A stretch of DNA of 64,000 nucleotides from Boseongicola sp. GTDB lineage: Bacteria; Pseudomonadota; Alphaproteobacteria; Rhodobacterales; Rhodobacteraceae. A model generated the notes under the pieces. It ran no database searches and was not told where the DNA came from. It saw only the letters and a list, made by a program, of their open reading frames with translations. Shown piece by piece: positions 28,369-37,298 of the stretch (positions are counted from its first letter, which is position 1; each line of letters opens with the position of its first letter). Made by a program: the position numbers and the translations under genes. The stretch lies in contig JAPPCV010000082.1 in the NCBI GenBank assembly GCA_028824715.1, positions 1-64,000 of the forward strand, written 5' to 3'.

Positions 28369-28542
28369 GGCGCCGCCTCTTCCGCGCGGTCCATCCCGTC
28401 ACTCCGCAAGGGTTGGGGGATGTCCCTTCGACCGGGCGCGCGAGTTCTGGCCAACGACCAAGACCCGACCAATGGAAGTGTACTGGTGAAAGCACGGAAA
28501 TTCACATAAATGCGGGCAAGCAGTTTCGAAGGGCGCCCAGGC

Positions 28543-29451
28543 ATGTCCACACGCGCAGGCTTTGTGGCTCTGATCGGCGAACCGAATGCCGGCAAGTCGA
28601 CCCTGTTGAACCGGATGGTCGGGGCCAATGTTGCGATCGTCACCCACAAGGTTCAGACGACGCGCACACGCATTCGCGGCGTCATGATGGAAGGAAACGC
28701 GCAGATCGTCCTTGTTGACACGCCCGGACTGTTTCAGCCTCGGCGACGCCTTGAACGCGCCATGGTCGCGGCGGCATGGGGCGGGGCGGCAGATGCAGAC
28801 ATCGTCGTGCTCCTGGTCGAGGCGCATCGCGGCCTGACCGACGGCATGGCCGCAATCCTGGACTCTCTCCGGAACGGCTCCGGTCGCGCACCAGTTGCGC
28901 TTGCCATCAACAAGATCGATCGAGTCAAGCGGACCGCGCTCCTTTCCCTTGCAGAGGAACTGAACGGCGAGTTCCAATTTGCACGATCCTTCATGATTTC
29001 TGCCAAGAACGGCGATGGCGTAGACGACCTGCGCCGGTGGCTGGCCGCGGAGCTGCCGGAAGGTCCTTGGCTCTATCCCGAGGACCAGATCGCGGAAATG
29101 CCCCTTCGGATGATCGCTGCGGAAATCACGCGCAAGGCCCTCACGCTGCGCCTGCACCAGGAATTGCCGTATCAGCTGACAGTCGAATCCGATTCGTGGG
29201 ACACGAACCCGGACGGGTCCGTCCGAATCGAACAGGTGATCTATGTCGCGCGCGACGGCCACAAGGGCATCATGCTTGGCAGGAAGGGCGAAATGATCAA
29301 GGTGGTCGGGCAGCTGGCACGTCGGGAAATCGCCGAATTCCTGGACTGCAAGGTCCACCTGTTCCTGACAGTGAAGGTGCGCGGCAACTGGCTGGACGAG
29401 GCGGAGCGGTTCCGGGAGATGGGTCTCGAGTTTCCGGACGACGCGCCATGA
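28543..29451 (+). CDS. era: GTPase Era
   Basis: Essential GTPase that binds the 3' end of 16S rRNA during 30S assembly. The GTPase domain has G1 GEPNAGKST, G3 DTPG and G4 NKID; the C-terminal KH domain includes GHKGIMLGRKGEMIKVVG. It gives 302 residues from the start at 28543 (MSTRAGFVAL), chosen because the family starts just before GFVALIG. ATG at 28510 is possible and would add 11 residues. The stop overlaps the next start (ATGA). Confidence 0.96.
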   Translation: MSTRAGFVALIGEPNAGKSTLLNRMVGANVAIVTHKVQTTRTRIRGVMMEGNAQIVLVDTPGLFQPRRRLERAMVAAAWGGAADADIVVLLVEAHRGLTDGMAAILDSLRNGSGRAPVALAINKIDRVKRTALLSLAEELNGEFQFARSFMISAKNGDGVDDLRRWLAAELPEGPWLYPEDQIAEMPLRMIAAEITRKALTLRLHQELPYQLTVESDSWDTNPDGSVRIEQVIYVARDGHKGIMLGRKGEMIKVVGQLARREIAEFLDCKVHLFLTVKVRGNWLDEAERFREMGLEFPDDAP

Positions 29452-29777
29452 CGCGCCTGACCTCGGAAATCTGGATTGCCGCCTACCTGACGCGCCTGAG
29501 ACTCGCGGCGATTCCCGCATTCATCGTGCAGAAGGGCGATGCCACGGCGGGCGCGGTGCTCGTGAAACTCAACCCGCTCGACGGGTCTGCAACCTGCTAT
29601 CAGCGCTCCTTCGACCTTGTCAGCGGCGAGCGAAAATGGGTTGTTCTTGCCGAAGGCCCGGAAGCGGAGGTCGACCAGAAGGTCGCGCGGCAGCGTGAGT
29701 TCGATCCCGACATTTGGGTGATCGAAGTCGAGGACCGGACAGGACGCCACATGCTCGACGAGCCGGGCCTGACCTGA
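29448..29777 (+). CDS. DUF1491 family protein
   Basis: 109-residue protein that usually follows era in Rhodobacterales. Family features are the N-terminal EIWIAAYLTRLRLAAIPAF, the central GAVLVKLNPLDGSATCYQR and the ending DPDIWVIEVEDRTGRHMLDE. It has no known catalytic motif and its function is unknown. It overlaps era by four bases, so translation is coupled. Confidence 0.88.
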   Translation: MTRLTSEIWIAAYLTRLRLAAIPAFIVQKGDATAGAVLVKLNPLDGSATCYQRSFDLVSGERKWVVLAEGPEAEVDQKVARQREFDPDIWVIEVEDRTGRHMLDEPGLT

Positions 29778-29865
29778 ACACCACTCGGCTGCGGCATCGG
29801 CAGCTCGCATGGAAACCGTTCGAGACAGGAACGCGCCTTGAGACGCGTGCACGCGAATGTGCCGC

Positions 29866-30504
29866 TCAGTCGATCTCCGCAAGGAGCTCAAGCACCGACG
29901 GGCCGATGTCGGCAACGATGAGCATCACGCCGTCCCGGTTCGGATGCATGCCGTCGGGCTGCATGTATTTCTCGAGGGCTGCGGCCCGGTCTCCAAGCGC
30001 TGCCAGCGCGCCCAGAAAGTCTGGGTGGTACAGCGTGCCGTGCCTGTTGGCCAGCTCAGGGTAGATCGCATCGAAGGCGGCCTTGTACTCCGGACCATAG
30101 TTCGGAAGCGCGTCCATGCCGATCAGCAGCACCGGAACGCCCTGGCGTCCCGCCTCGGCCAGGATGCCGTCAAGATTTGCCCGGGCAACTCCGGGGTCGA
30201 TGCCGCGAAGCATGTCGTTTGCGCCGAGTGCGACGATCAGCGCGTCCACATCGTCCGACAATGTCCAGGCAATGCGGCTCAGGCCTCCCGCCGTCGTGTC
30301 TCCCGACACGCCCGCGTTGATCAGTTCGGCATTGGCGCCCTGCATGCCCAGCCATCGTTGCAGCTGCGGCACGAAGCCGTCCTCCGGGACCAGGCCGAAA
30401 CCCTGGGTCAGGCTGTCGCCAAGGGCCGCAACCGTTGCGGGCGCCGCCCATGCGGCCCCGACGGAGAGAAATGTTGCAATTCCGGCGTTGCGCACCACGC
30501 GCAT
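29866..30504 (-). CDS. SGNH/GDSL arylesterase (TesA-like)
   Basis: Secreted esterase/lysophospholipase of 212 residues. A signal peptide (MRVVRNAGIATFLSVGAAWA) precedes block I ALGDSLTQGFG (nucleophile Ser), block II NAGVSGDTTAGG, block III GANDMLRGI and block V DGMHPNRDG (Asp, His). It is divergent, with a 40-base gap, from an ABC ATPase of the YbbA type. The same tesA-ybbA-ybbP arrangement is found in E. coli and many proteobacteria. Confidence 0.92.
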   Translation of the reverse strand: MRVVRNAGIATFLSVGAAWAAPATVAALGDSLTQGFGLVPEDGFVPQLQRWLGMQGANAELINAGVSGDTTAGGLSRIAWTLSDDVDALIVALGANDMLRGIDPGVARANLDGILAEAGRQGVPVLLIGMDALPNYGPEYKAAFDAIYPELANRHGTLYHPDFLGALAALGDRAAALEKYMQPDGMHPNRDGVMLIVADIGPSVLELLAEID

Positions 30505-30544
30505 GACCCCATATGCCACTCGTAACCGCCGGAACGGAATGCCA

Positions 30545-31240
30545 ATGGCCGAGACAATCCTCTCCCTGCGAGACGCACGCCTTTCGCTCGACGGCAATGC
30601 CGGACGGGTCGACATCCTGAAGGGCATCAGCCTCGACATCACGAGAGGCGAGGCATTGGGTCTCGTCGGTCCGTCCGGGTCAGGCAAGTCATCTCTCCTC
30701 ATGCTGCTCGGCGGCCTCGAACGCGCAACCGGCGGGGATGTCGCCGCGCTCGGCAACGACCTCACGGCGCTTGGCGAAGACGCCCTCGCCCGCTTCCGCA
30801 GGCAGCATATGGGCGTCGTGTTCCAGTCTTTCCACCTCATATCAACGATGACGGCGCTTGAAAACGTCGCGACCCCGCTGGAACTGGCAGGCGTGGAGGA
30901 TGCGTTCGACCGGGCCGCGGCCGAGCTGGCCGCCATGGGGCTGGCAGACCGCATCCACCACTACCCCTCGCAGCTGTCCGGCGGCGAGCAGCAGCGCGTG
31001 GCGCTCGCACGCGCCGCCGCGCCGAGGCCAGACATCCTCCTTGCGGACGAGCCAACAGGCAACCTCGACGTGGCCAACGGGGAGGCAATCATGGACCTGC
31101 TCTTCGGACTGAATGCCCGCCACGCTGCAACACTCGTGCTCGTCACGCATGCCCCCGAACTCGCGGCGCGGTGCGATCGGGTTGTGCGCCTGTTCGACGG
31201 ACAGCTCGCGCCGGAGGACCGGAAGGCGGTGGCAGTTTGA
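30545..31240 (+). CDS. ABC transporter ATP-binding protein (YbbA/LolD-like)
   Basis: Cytoplasmic ATPase of 231 residues, MacB/LolD class. Walker A GPSGSGKSS is near 41-49, the Q-loop VVFQSFHL, the signature LSGGEQQRVALARA and Walker B ILLADEPTGNLD. It pairs with the FtsX-type permease that follows; their frames overlap at TTGA. Such systems are mechanotransmission ABCs rather than classical importers. The neighbouring TesA suggests a lipid or envelope role. ATG at 30539 is a possible alternative start. Confidence 0.92.
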   Translation: MAETILSLRDARLSLDGNAGRVDILKGISLDITRGEALGLVGPSGSGKSSLLMLLGGLERATGGDVAALGNDLTALGEDALARFRRQHMGVVFQSFHLISTMTALENVATPLELAGVEDAFDRAAAELAAMGLADRIHHYPSQLSGGEQQRVALARAAAPRPDILLADEPTGNLDVANGEAIMDLLFGLNARHAATLVLVTHAPELAARCDRVVRLFDGQLAPEDRKAVAV

Positions 31241-33759
31241 GCCTGCGCGTTGCCAGCCGCATAGCCCGGCGAGAGCTTCGGGGCGGGATCCGCGGGTTTC
31301 GCGTCTTCCTTGCCTGCCTGATCCTGGGCGTTGCCGCGATCACCGCCGTCGGAAGCGTCCGGGAGGCAATTCGCGCCGGACTGGAACGCGAGGGCGCCAC
31401 GATTCTGGGCGGGGACGCGGAACTGGAACTGACCTACAGGTTTGCCAGCGAGGAAGAGCGCGCCTGGATGGACGGGGTTGCAGAAGAGGTCGCCGAACTC
31501 GTCGACTTCCGTTCCATGGCGGTGTTCGGCTCCGGCGACACGGCCAAACGCGGCCTGACCCAAGTGAAGGCAGTGGACGACTCCTATCCGCTTCTGGGTC
31601 ACGTCGGCCTGGATCCCGACATGCCGCTCGGCACCGCCCTGGACGGCGAGAACGATCTGCCGGGCGCCGTCATGGCGCCGCTGCTGATGGCACGGCTCGA
31701 CATGGAGCCGGGAGACCGGTTCCGCCTGGGAACACAGGACTTCGTCCTCATGGCCGCGCTCATGCATGAGCCTGACGATGCGGGCGGGGGCTTCGGGCTG
31801 GGACCACGCACGATCGTGCGGACCAGGGCACTCGAGAACAGCGGGCTGATCCAGGCGGGCACGCTCTTCGAAACCGAATACAAGCTCAGGCTGGACGGCG
31901 CGACCGACCTGGATCTTCTCATGGCCGAGGCAGACGATCTCTTCACGGGGATTCGCTGGCGGGACCGGCGAAACGGAGCGCCCGGCGTTCAGGCGTTCGT
32001 CGACAGGCTCAGCACGTTCCTCGTGCTTGTCGGGCTGGCCGGACTGGCCGTCGGCGGTGTCGGCATCTCGGCCGCAGTCACGGCCTACCTGGAACAGAAG
32101 ACGGCCGTCATTGCCACGCTCAAGACCCTGGGTGCGGACGGCCGAACGATCTTCCAGACATATTTTCTGCAGATCGGCGCCTTGACGGTTCTGGGCATAG
32201 TGATCGGCATTGCCGCCGGGAGCCTGGCACCTGTCTTGCTGGCATCCGTGATCGAGGAGAGATTGCCGGTGCCCGCAGTGTTCGCGCTTCATCCCCGGCC
32301 GCTTGCGGAAGCCGCGCTCTACGGAACCCTGACGGCGCTCATCTTCACGCTTTGGCCCTTGGCACGCGTGGAGGAGGTTCGGGCGGCAGCGCTGTTTCGG
32401 GCAAGCGGGGAGCGGCAGCGCGGGCTGCCTCGGGCTGCGTGGATCGGGCTTACCTTGCTCCTTGTTGCCAGCCTCGTGTCCCTGGCGGCGGCGCTTTCCG
32501 GACTCTGGGTCCTGACACTGTCTACGGCAGGTGGCCTGATCGGCGCCTTCGCTCTGCTGGCCCTGGCCGCACGAGGAATCCAGTTGCTGGCTCGCCGCCT
32601 CGCACCTGCCGCCCGCGGGCAGAGCGCGGTGCGGCTCGCACTCGGCGCGGTCAGCGGCCCTGGAAGCGAGGCCACGTCCGTGGTGCTGTCGCTGGGCCTG
32701 GGCCTCACCGTGCTCGCGGCGATCGGCCAGATCGACGCGAATCTCAGGAACGCGATCGCTCAAGATCTGCCCGAGCGCGCACCCGCGTTCTTCATGGTCG
32801 ACATCCAGCCTGACCAGATGGACGGGTTTCGGACGCGCCTGTTCGACAATCCTGCCGTGTCGAAGATCGAGAGCGCGCCGATGCTGCGGGGAATCATCAC
32901 CGAAATCAACGGGAGGCCGGCCTCGGAAACCGGTGGCGACCACTGGGTCCTGCAAGGCGACCGTGGCGTCACCTACTCGGACCGACCGCCGGACGGGACG
33001 GTCATCACCCACGGCGAATGGTGGCCCCGAGGACATCAAGGCGCCCCGCAAGTGAGCTTTGCCACGGAGGAGGCGCTCGAACTGGGCCTCGCCGTCGGCG
33101 ACGAAATCACCGTCAACATCCTTGGCCGTGACATCACGGCCAACGTGACGAGTTTCCGCGAGGTGGACTTTTCGACGGCCGGCATCGGGTTCATCCTTTC
33201 GATGAACCCCGGTGCGCTGGCCGGTGCCCCGCACAGCTTCATCTCGACCGTCTACGCGGATGCCGCAGCGGAAGCCGAAATTCTTCGCGACGTCTCGAGC
33301 ACCTATCCCAACGTGACCGCGATCCGCGTCAGGGACGCGATCGGCCGCATAACCGAGATACTCGCCGGCATTGCGGCGGCAATCACTTACGCGGCGCTGG
33401 CAACGCTCCTGACGGGCATCGTCGTGCTGATTGGCGCGGTGGCCGCAGGCGCCCATGCCAGGACCTATGAAGCCGCTGTCCTGAAGACGCTTGGGGCGAC
33501 GCGCAGGACGATCTTGCGGAGCTTCGCCATGCGCTCCGCCTTGCTGGGGGCCGCCGCCGGCATCGTCGCGATCATCGCGGGCGGCCTTGCGGGCTGGGGC
33601 GTGATGCGCTTCGTGATGGATGTCGAATACGGTTTTGAACCGGTCTCGGCGCTCCTGATCGTCGCGGGCGGGGTTGCGGCCACGCTCGCTGCGGGACTGG
33701 TCTTTGCATGGGGGCCGCTTTCCGCCCGGCCGGCGCGCGTGCTCCGCGCCCGCGAGTAG
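31237..33759 (+). CDS. FtsX-like permease (YbbP-like)
   Basis: Inner-membrane partner of the upstream ATPase, 840 residues. An N-terminal helix (about 18-40) precedes a large periplasmic region. FtsX cores follow at about 260-385 (AVTAYLEQKTAVIATLKTLG, typical MacB/FtsX coupling) and 710-830 (YEAAVLKTLGATRRTILRSF), with extra helices between. The start is judged to be TTG at 31237, overlapping the ATPase stop, because the frame upstream is not protein-like and GGAAGG lies in place. The YbbAP substrate is not established in any organism I can cite. Confidence 0.9.
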   Translation: MSLRVASRIARRELRGGIRGFRVFLACLILGVAAITAVGSVREAIRAGLEREGATILGGDAELELTYRFASEEERAWMDGVAEEVAELVDFRSMAVFGSGDTAKRGLTQVKAVDDSYPLLGHVGLDPDMPLGTALDGENDLPGAVMAPLLMARLDMEPGDRFRLGTQDFVLMAALMHEPDDAGGGFGLGPRTIVRTRALENSGLIQAGTLFETEYKLRLDGATDLDLLMAEADDLFTGIRWRDRRNGAPGVQAFVDRLSTFLVLVGLAGLAVGGVGISAAVTAYLEQKTAVIATLKTLGADGRTIFQTYFLQIGALTVLGIVIGIAAGSLAPVLLASVIEERLPVPAVFALHPRPLAEAALYGTLTALIFTLWPLARVEEVRAAALFRASGERQRGLPRAAWIGLTLLLVASLVSLAAALSGLWVLTLSTAGGLIGAFALLALAARGIQLLARRLAPAARGQSAVRLALGAVSGPGSEATSVVLSLGLGLTVLAAIGQIDANLRNAIAQDLPERAPAFFMVDIQPDQMDGFRTRLFDNPAVSKIESAPMLRGIITEINGRPASETGGDHWVLQGDRGVTYSDRPPDGTVITHGEWWPRGHQGAPQVSFATEEALELGLAVGDEITVNILGRDITANVTSFREVDFSTAGIGFILSMNPGALAGAPHSFISTVYADAAAEAEILRDVSSTYPNVTAIRVRDAIGRITEILAGIAAAITYAALATLLTGIVVLIGAVAAGAHARTYEAAVLKTLGATRRTILRSFAMRSALLGAAAGIVAIIAGGLAGWGVMRFVMDVEYGFEPVSALLIVAGGVAATLAAGLVFAWGPLSARPARVLRARE

Positions 33760-33805
33760 CGCAAGTTCAGGTGCCAGGTCGAGCGACGCCGCGCCTCGAC
33801 ACCGC

Positions 33806-34816
33806 TCAATGTCCTGCAACGTCCTCCGGCGGTCGCCCAATCAGGTCATAGGTCAGCAGGTCAGTCACGTCCCGCGGATCCCGGGATTGCGGGATCCGTG
33901 CCAGCTTCAGTGACGCGAGAAGTTCGTTGTCGCCTTGCCAGGCCGCCTCCGCCTCATCGACGGTGACGAAGCGAAACCTCAATTCCTCTCCCGCCCTGGC
34001 CTGTGCCACACTGGGCAGGTCGGTCGGCAGGACAGTCCCGATTCGGGGATAGCCGCCCATGGTCTGGCAATCTGCCAGGAGGACGTAGGGCGTGCCGTCT
34101 CCCGTCATCTGAACGTCTCCTTCCGCAATGAAGTCCGAGACGTGGTTGAGCTGCGCACGGGTCGAGAACCGTGCGCCTTGGTGATCAAGCCTGACACCTT
34201 GCCTGTTGGCGCGGGGGTTTCGCACGAAGACCGCGTCCTCGAACGCTTTCAGCATGTCCGGGGAAAACAGGCCGGTTTGCGGACCCGGCATGAGCCGGAC
34301 TGGTCCGGTTCCGGACGGGCGTTCCAGCCTGGTCAGCGGCGTATCCGGTGCCGGGTCGGGTGCTACGGGAACCACATCTCCTGCCCGCAGCAACCGTCCA
34401 AGCCCCCCGATCCCGTGGAACCCTCGTCCTCCGCTCACCACCGGCGTGACGATTCCGCCCGCCACCTGAAGGTAGGCATAGACGCCGCTCCCGGCTGCGC
34501 CGACGTCCAGCACCGCACCCCCAGCCGCGAAATGGCTCGCGCCGACATCCCGTCGTTCCCCGTCCAGCGTCGCCCTCATCATGGCGCCTGTCAGGGCAAA
34601 CCGCATGGGAGCTTCGAACCGGAACCGTCCGCCCAATTCCGCCATCTCGATGCCCGCCGTGCCAAGAGGCAGGTCAAGCAGGGCCAGCCCCTCGATGAAG
34701 GCGGACCTGTCCGCCGCTCCGCCACGCGAAAGCCCCGCCTTGAGCCATCCCGGCCGTCCCAGGTCCTGGACCGAGGCGGCGGGCCCAATCCGCTCCACGA
34801 CCAGCCCGGTCGTCAT
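33806..34816 (-). CDS. pxpC: 5-oxoprolinase subunit C / biotin-dependent carboxyltransferase family
   Basis: 336-residue KipA/PxpC-type protein. With PxpA and PxpB it forms the prokaryotic ATP-dependent 5-oxoprolinase that recycles pyroglutamate to glutamate. Recognisable features are the N-terminal GPAASVQDLGRPGWLKAGLS with SRGGAADRSA, and YVLLADCQTMGGYPRIGTVL in the C-terminal half. It overlaps pxpB by four bases (ATGA). No pxpA lies in the window. Confidence 0.9.
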   Translation of the reverse strand: MTTGLVVERIGPAASVQDLGRPGWLKAGLSRGGAADRSAFIEGLALLDLPLGTAGIEMAELGGRFRFEAPMRFALTGAMMRATLDGERRDVGASHFAAGGAVLDVGAAGSGVYAYLQVAGGIVTPVVSGGRGFHGIGGLGRLLRAGDVVPVAPDPAPDTPLTRLERPSGTGPVRLMPGPQTGLFSPDMLKAFEDAVFVRNPRANRQGVRLDHQGARFSTRAQLNHVSDFIAEGDVQMTGDGTPYVLLADCQTMGGYPRIGTVLPTDLPSVAQARAGEELRFRFVTVDEAEAAWQGDNELLASLKLARIPQSRDPRDVTDLLTYDLIGRPPEDVAGH

Positions 34817-35547
34817 GGAATCTCGAAGCGTTCGGCGCCGCCGTGCGGCGACGCGTCTTCCAGCAGGCGATCAAGCGTCCGTCCTTCGACGGGCAGGAAT
34901 TCCATCTCGTCTCCCGGCCTGAGGGGAATGGACGGATCATGCCCCGGATCGTTGCAGCGAAATGCCGTCCGCCCGACCTGCCGCCAACCGGTGGGCGCAG
35001 CGTTCGCGAATGGGATGACCTGGCGCACGGCAACGACGACGGCACCTCGCGGCACTTCCTGTGTCACGTCAACCTGTCGGGGAATGTCCCAGTGTTCAGG
35101 CAGAAACCCGAGATAGGGCTGACCGGGCGAAAAGCCCAGGGCGAGAATGCGAAGGCGCGCGGCGCTGATGTCCTCGACCGCCGCTTCGGGCGCGATGCCC
35201 GCCGCGTCCGCCGCCGCTTCCAGATCAGGCCCGTGAGCGCCGCCTAAGGCGACAGGAACGCGCCAGAGCCGACGTCCTGCCGGAAGGGGCGCCTCCAGCC
35301 AGTCCCGTTCGGCCAGCATCGAGCCAAGCTCGTCTTCCAGTGCCTTGCGCGCGAGGACGTCAGGCCGGAATTTCACGAGCACCGAGGCAAGCGACGAAGC
35401 GGTCTCGGCGATGCCCGGATTCCCGATGTCCTCAAGACCGGCACGAAACGCCAGCGCGGCCCGGTTTGCCGGCTCGCTCAACTGGTCGGCAAACCGCACG
35501 AGCAGCCCGTCCGGGCCAAGCGGCAGAAGTTCTGGAGCGTCAGTCAC
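34813..35547 (-). CDS. pxpB: 5-oxoprolinase subunit B (KipI family)
   Basis: 244-residue KipI/allophanate-hydrolase subunit 1 family protein. It carries GPDGLLVRFADQLS at the N-terminus and the family block LGFSPGQPYLGFLPEHWDIP with RQVDVTQEVPRGAVVVA in the second half. The start is taken as GTG at 35547 (VTDAPELLPLG), where family similarity begins; the open frame upstream is composition-poor. It is coupled to pxpC by an ATGA overlap and divergent from the hydrolase gene with a 113-base spacer. Confidence 0.88.
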   Translation of the reverse strand: MTDAPELLPLGPDGLLVRFADQLSEPANRAALAFRAGLEDIGNPGIAETASSLASVLVKFRPDVLARKALEDELGSMLAERDWLEAPLPAGRRLWRVPVALGGAHGPDLEAAADAAGIAPEAAVEDISAARLRILALGFSPGQPYLGFLPEHWDIPRQVDVTQEVPRGAVVVAVRQVIPFANAAPTGWRQVGRTAFRCNDPGHDPSIPLRPGDEMEFLPVEGRTLDRLLEDASPHGGAERFEIP

Positions 35548-35660
35548 CGAACGAGAATTCCACACCGGCGCGCGAATTGGAACCGGCCGTCGCACGAAGG
35601 ATCGTGCTCCCGCGACTTTCGCGCACTGGCGAAACCCGGCGCTGGCCGCTACAGGGGGAC

Positions 35661-36410
35661 ATGCTCCACGCAATCACGCACGGCATTTCAACCGAGTGCG
35701 CCCCGCTCCTGATCGCCCATGGGCTCTTCGGCTCGGCCAGGAACTGGGGCGTCGTTGCCAAGCGCCTGTCGGCGACCCGGCGCGTCACGGCCGTCGACAT
35801 GCGCAACCACGGAGCGAGTGCCTGGTTCGAATCCCACGGCTACACCGACATGGCGGCCGACCTTGCCACCATCATCAACGAACGAACCGACATTCTTGGG
35901 CACTCCATGGGTGGGAAGGCCGCGATGGCCCTTGCGCTGACCCGTCCCGAAATTCTCCGCAAGATGGTTGTCGCCGACATCGCGCCCGTGACCTACGCGC
36001 ACACGCAACAGTCCATGATAGACGCAATGCGCGCCGTCGAGCTTGACCGGGTCGAAAGTCGCCGCGACGCTGATGCGCAGCTGGCCGAACGAATCGATGA
36101 TGCCGGCGTGCGGGCCTTCCTCCTGCAGTCGCTCAACGTGAAGGAGAGACGCTGGCGACTGAACCTCGACGTTCTGGAACATGAAATGTCGCGCATCGTC
36201 GGCTTCCCGGAGCTTGGCGGCGTGTTCGAGGGGCCGGTCCTTTTCCTGACAGGTGCCGAAAGCACCTACGTCACGGCGGCGCATCGAAGCCGGATCAGGG
36301 CGCTCTTTCCGAAAGCGCGCTTCGTCAGGATTCCGGGCGCAGGACACTGGCTCCACGCCGACAGGCCCCGTGCATTCGAAGCGGCGGTGACCGCCTTTCT
36401 GGGCGCCTGA
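35661..36410 (+). CDS. Alpha/beta hydrolase (YbfF-like esterase)
   Basis: Soluble serine hydrolase of 249 residues. The oxyanion segment is AHGLFGSARNWG, the nucleophile elbow GHSMGGKAA, the acid lies near VLFLTGAESTYV, and the catalytic His is in GAGHWLHAD. The layout matches the YbfF/PldB-type esterase family, whose members hydrolyse acyl-CoA or short esters. The start at 35661 is supported by AGGGGGAC immediately before it. Confidence 0.88.
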   Translation: MLHAITHGISTECAPLLIAHGLFGSARNWGVVAKRLSATRRVTAVDMRNHGASAWFESHGYTDMAADLATIINERTDILGHSMGGKAAMALALTRPEILRKMVVADIAPVTYAHTQQSMIDAMRAVELDRVESRRDADAQLAERIDDAGVRAFLLQSLNVKERRWRLNLDVLEHEMSRIVGFPELGGVFEGPVLFLTGAESTYVTAAHRSRIRALFPKARFVRIPGAGHWLHADRPRAFEAAVTAFLGA

Positions 36411-37298
36411 CCTTGCGCCGGCCCGTCCAGCGAGTGCAGCCAAGGAACTGCGCACCCAAGGCATTGAGAAAAATGCTTCGGGCATCGCAAGATTTGGTTG
36501 CGTTACACAATATATGGGTGTAGACGCCTGACCATAGGTGCGTAGGACGCGGATGCATTACCTGACGCTGGCGAGGCCCGGGCACCACTGCCCGGGCTCG
36601 CTGCTTCTGCCGATCAAGCGCGAGAATCAAGAAGGCGTCAGGTGCTTGGACGCGGTCCTTGCATCGTGCCGTTGCCAGCACACCCTGACGCCTTCCCCGT
36701 GCCTTTCTCCCCGAAGGGTGTCCGGCCCGGTTGTGCAGCGAACCTCGCGGTTCGCCACCACGCAACGACCATGGTTCCGATGCCGTCGAAGATTGATCCG
36801 AAAACCCCTCTTCGTCTGCCCGGTCCCCGAACCTTTGCTCCCCTTCCTGGAACTGACGTCCCGATCCGATTTGCTCCGGCTCCAAAGGCCTTGCACCCGT
36901 CCACGTCCGGAGACGCCTGACGGTAAGCCAACAGTTGCAAGCCGCGCGATTCGCCGCAAGGGAAATCTACCTGGCAGACAAAATTTCTTGGGGATAAATC
37001 GTTGGATTTATTGGGGAAACGGCTGTGGACAAGTCAAAAAACCAATTCGCGGCAAGGCGCTGGGCGGGGAAAACTCCTTGACGCGCACAGAGCGGAAAAT
37101 TCGCCGGGTCGGAGGGGATTCCTCCCGTCGGCCCGCAATTTCGCCGACACATCCGGGATTTCTTCGCCCTGCCGCTGCAGGACCGATTCGCCAACGGGAA
37201 CGCTGGCGCCACGACCGACGGATGGCCGGAACGGCGGGGACCAGCCGCGTGCCTCCCGCAATCAATGCCACAACAAGGACGGCAACGGAACTTTCGAC
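36411..37298. other. Convergent intergenic region of about 890 bases with structured DNA
   Basis: No protein gene is supported between the hydrolase and lepA, which point towards each other. Two things stand out. One is a dense set of inverted and alternative pairings at 36520-36766, listed as a possible RNA. The other is an AT-rich island at 36980-37040, with a perfect ATAAATC/GATTTAT hairpin at 36994-37011 and two sequences close to DnaA boxes: TGGGGATAA (36990-36998) and TGTGGACAA (37024-37032). The remainder shows nothing I can interpret. Confidence 0.4.
36537..36766. ncRNA. Candidate structured RNA with mutually exclusive stems
   Basis: A 13-bp hairpin with one bulge (36571-36584 with 36589-36601, loop CCAC) is enclosed by ACCTGACGC/GCGTCAGGT (36560-36568 with 36635-36643) and GATGCA/TGCATC (36552-36557 with 36660-36665). 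A small GGAC-GCG-GTCC hairpin sits in between (36648-36658). The segment AAGGCGTCAGG (36632-36642) can instead pair perfectly with CCTGACGCCTT (36684-36694), which would break the first stem. Another perfect hairpin, GCGAACC-TCGC-GGTTCGC, follows at 36738-36755. I see no tmRNA, SRP RNA or RNase P hallmark. The strand is undecided. Confidence 0.4.

Noticed and set aside
30961..33840. A 959-codon minus-strand open frame
   Set aside because: It is antisense to the FtsX-like permease gene; its composition is arginine/glutamine-rich shadow coding typical of high-GC DNA.
35819..35840. GGTTCGAATCCCA, like a tRNA T-arm
   Set aside because: It lies inside the alpha/beta hydrolase coding sequence, and no acceptor, D or anticodon stems fit around it.
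36520..36960. tmRNA, SRP RNA or RNase P RNA as identity of the structured region
   Set aside because: I looked on both strands for the tag-coding sequence and acceptor end of tmRNA, the GGAAGCAGCC-type SRP loop and the GAGGAAAGTCC core of RNase P RNA, and found none.
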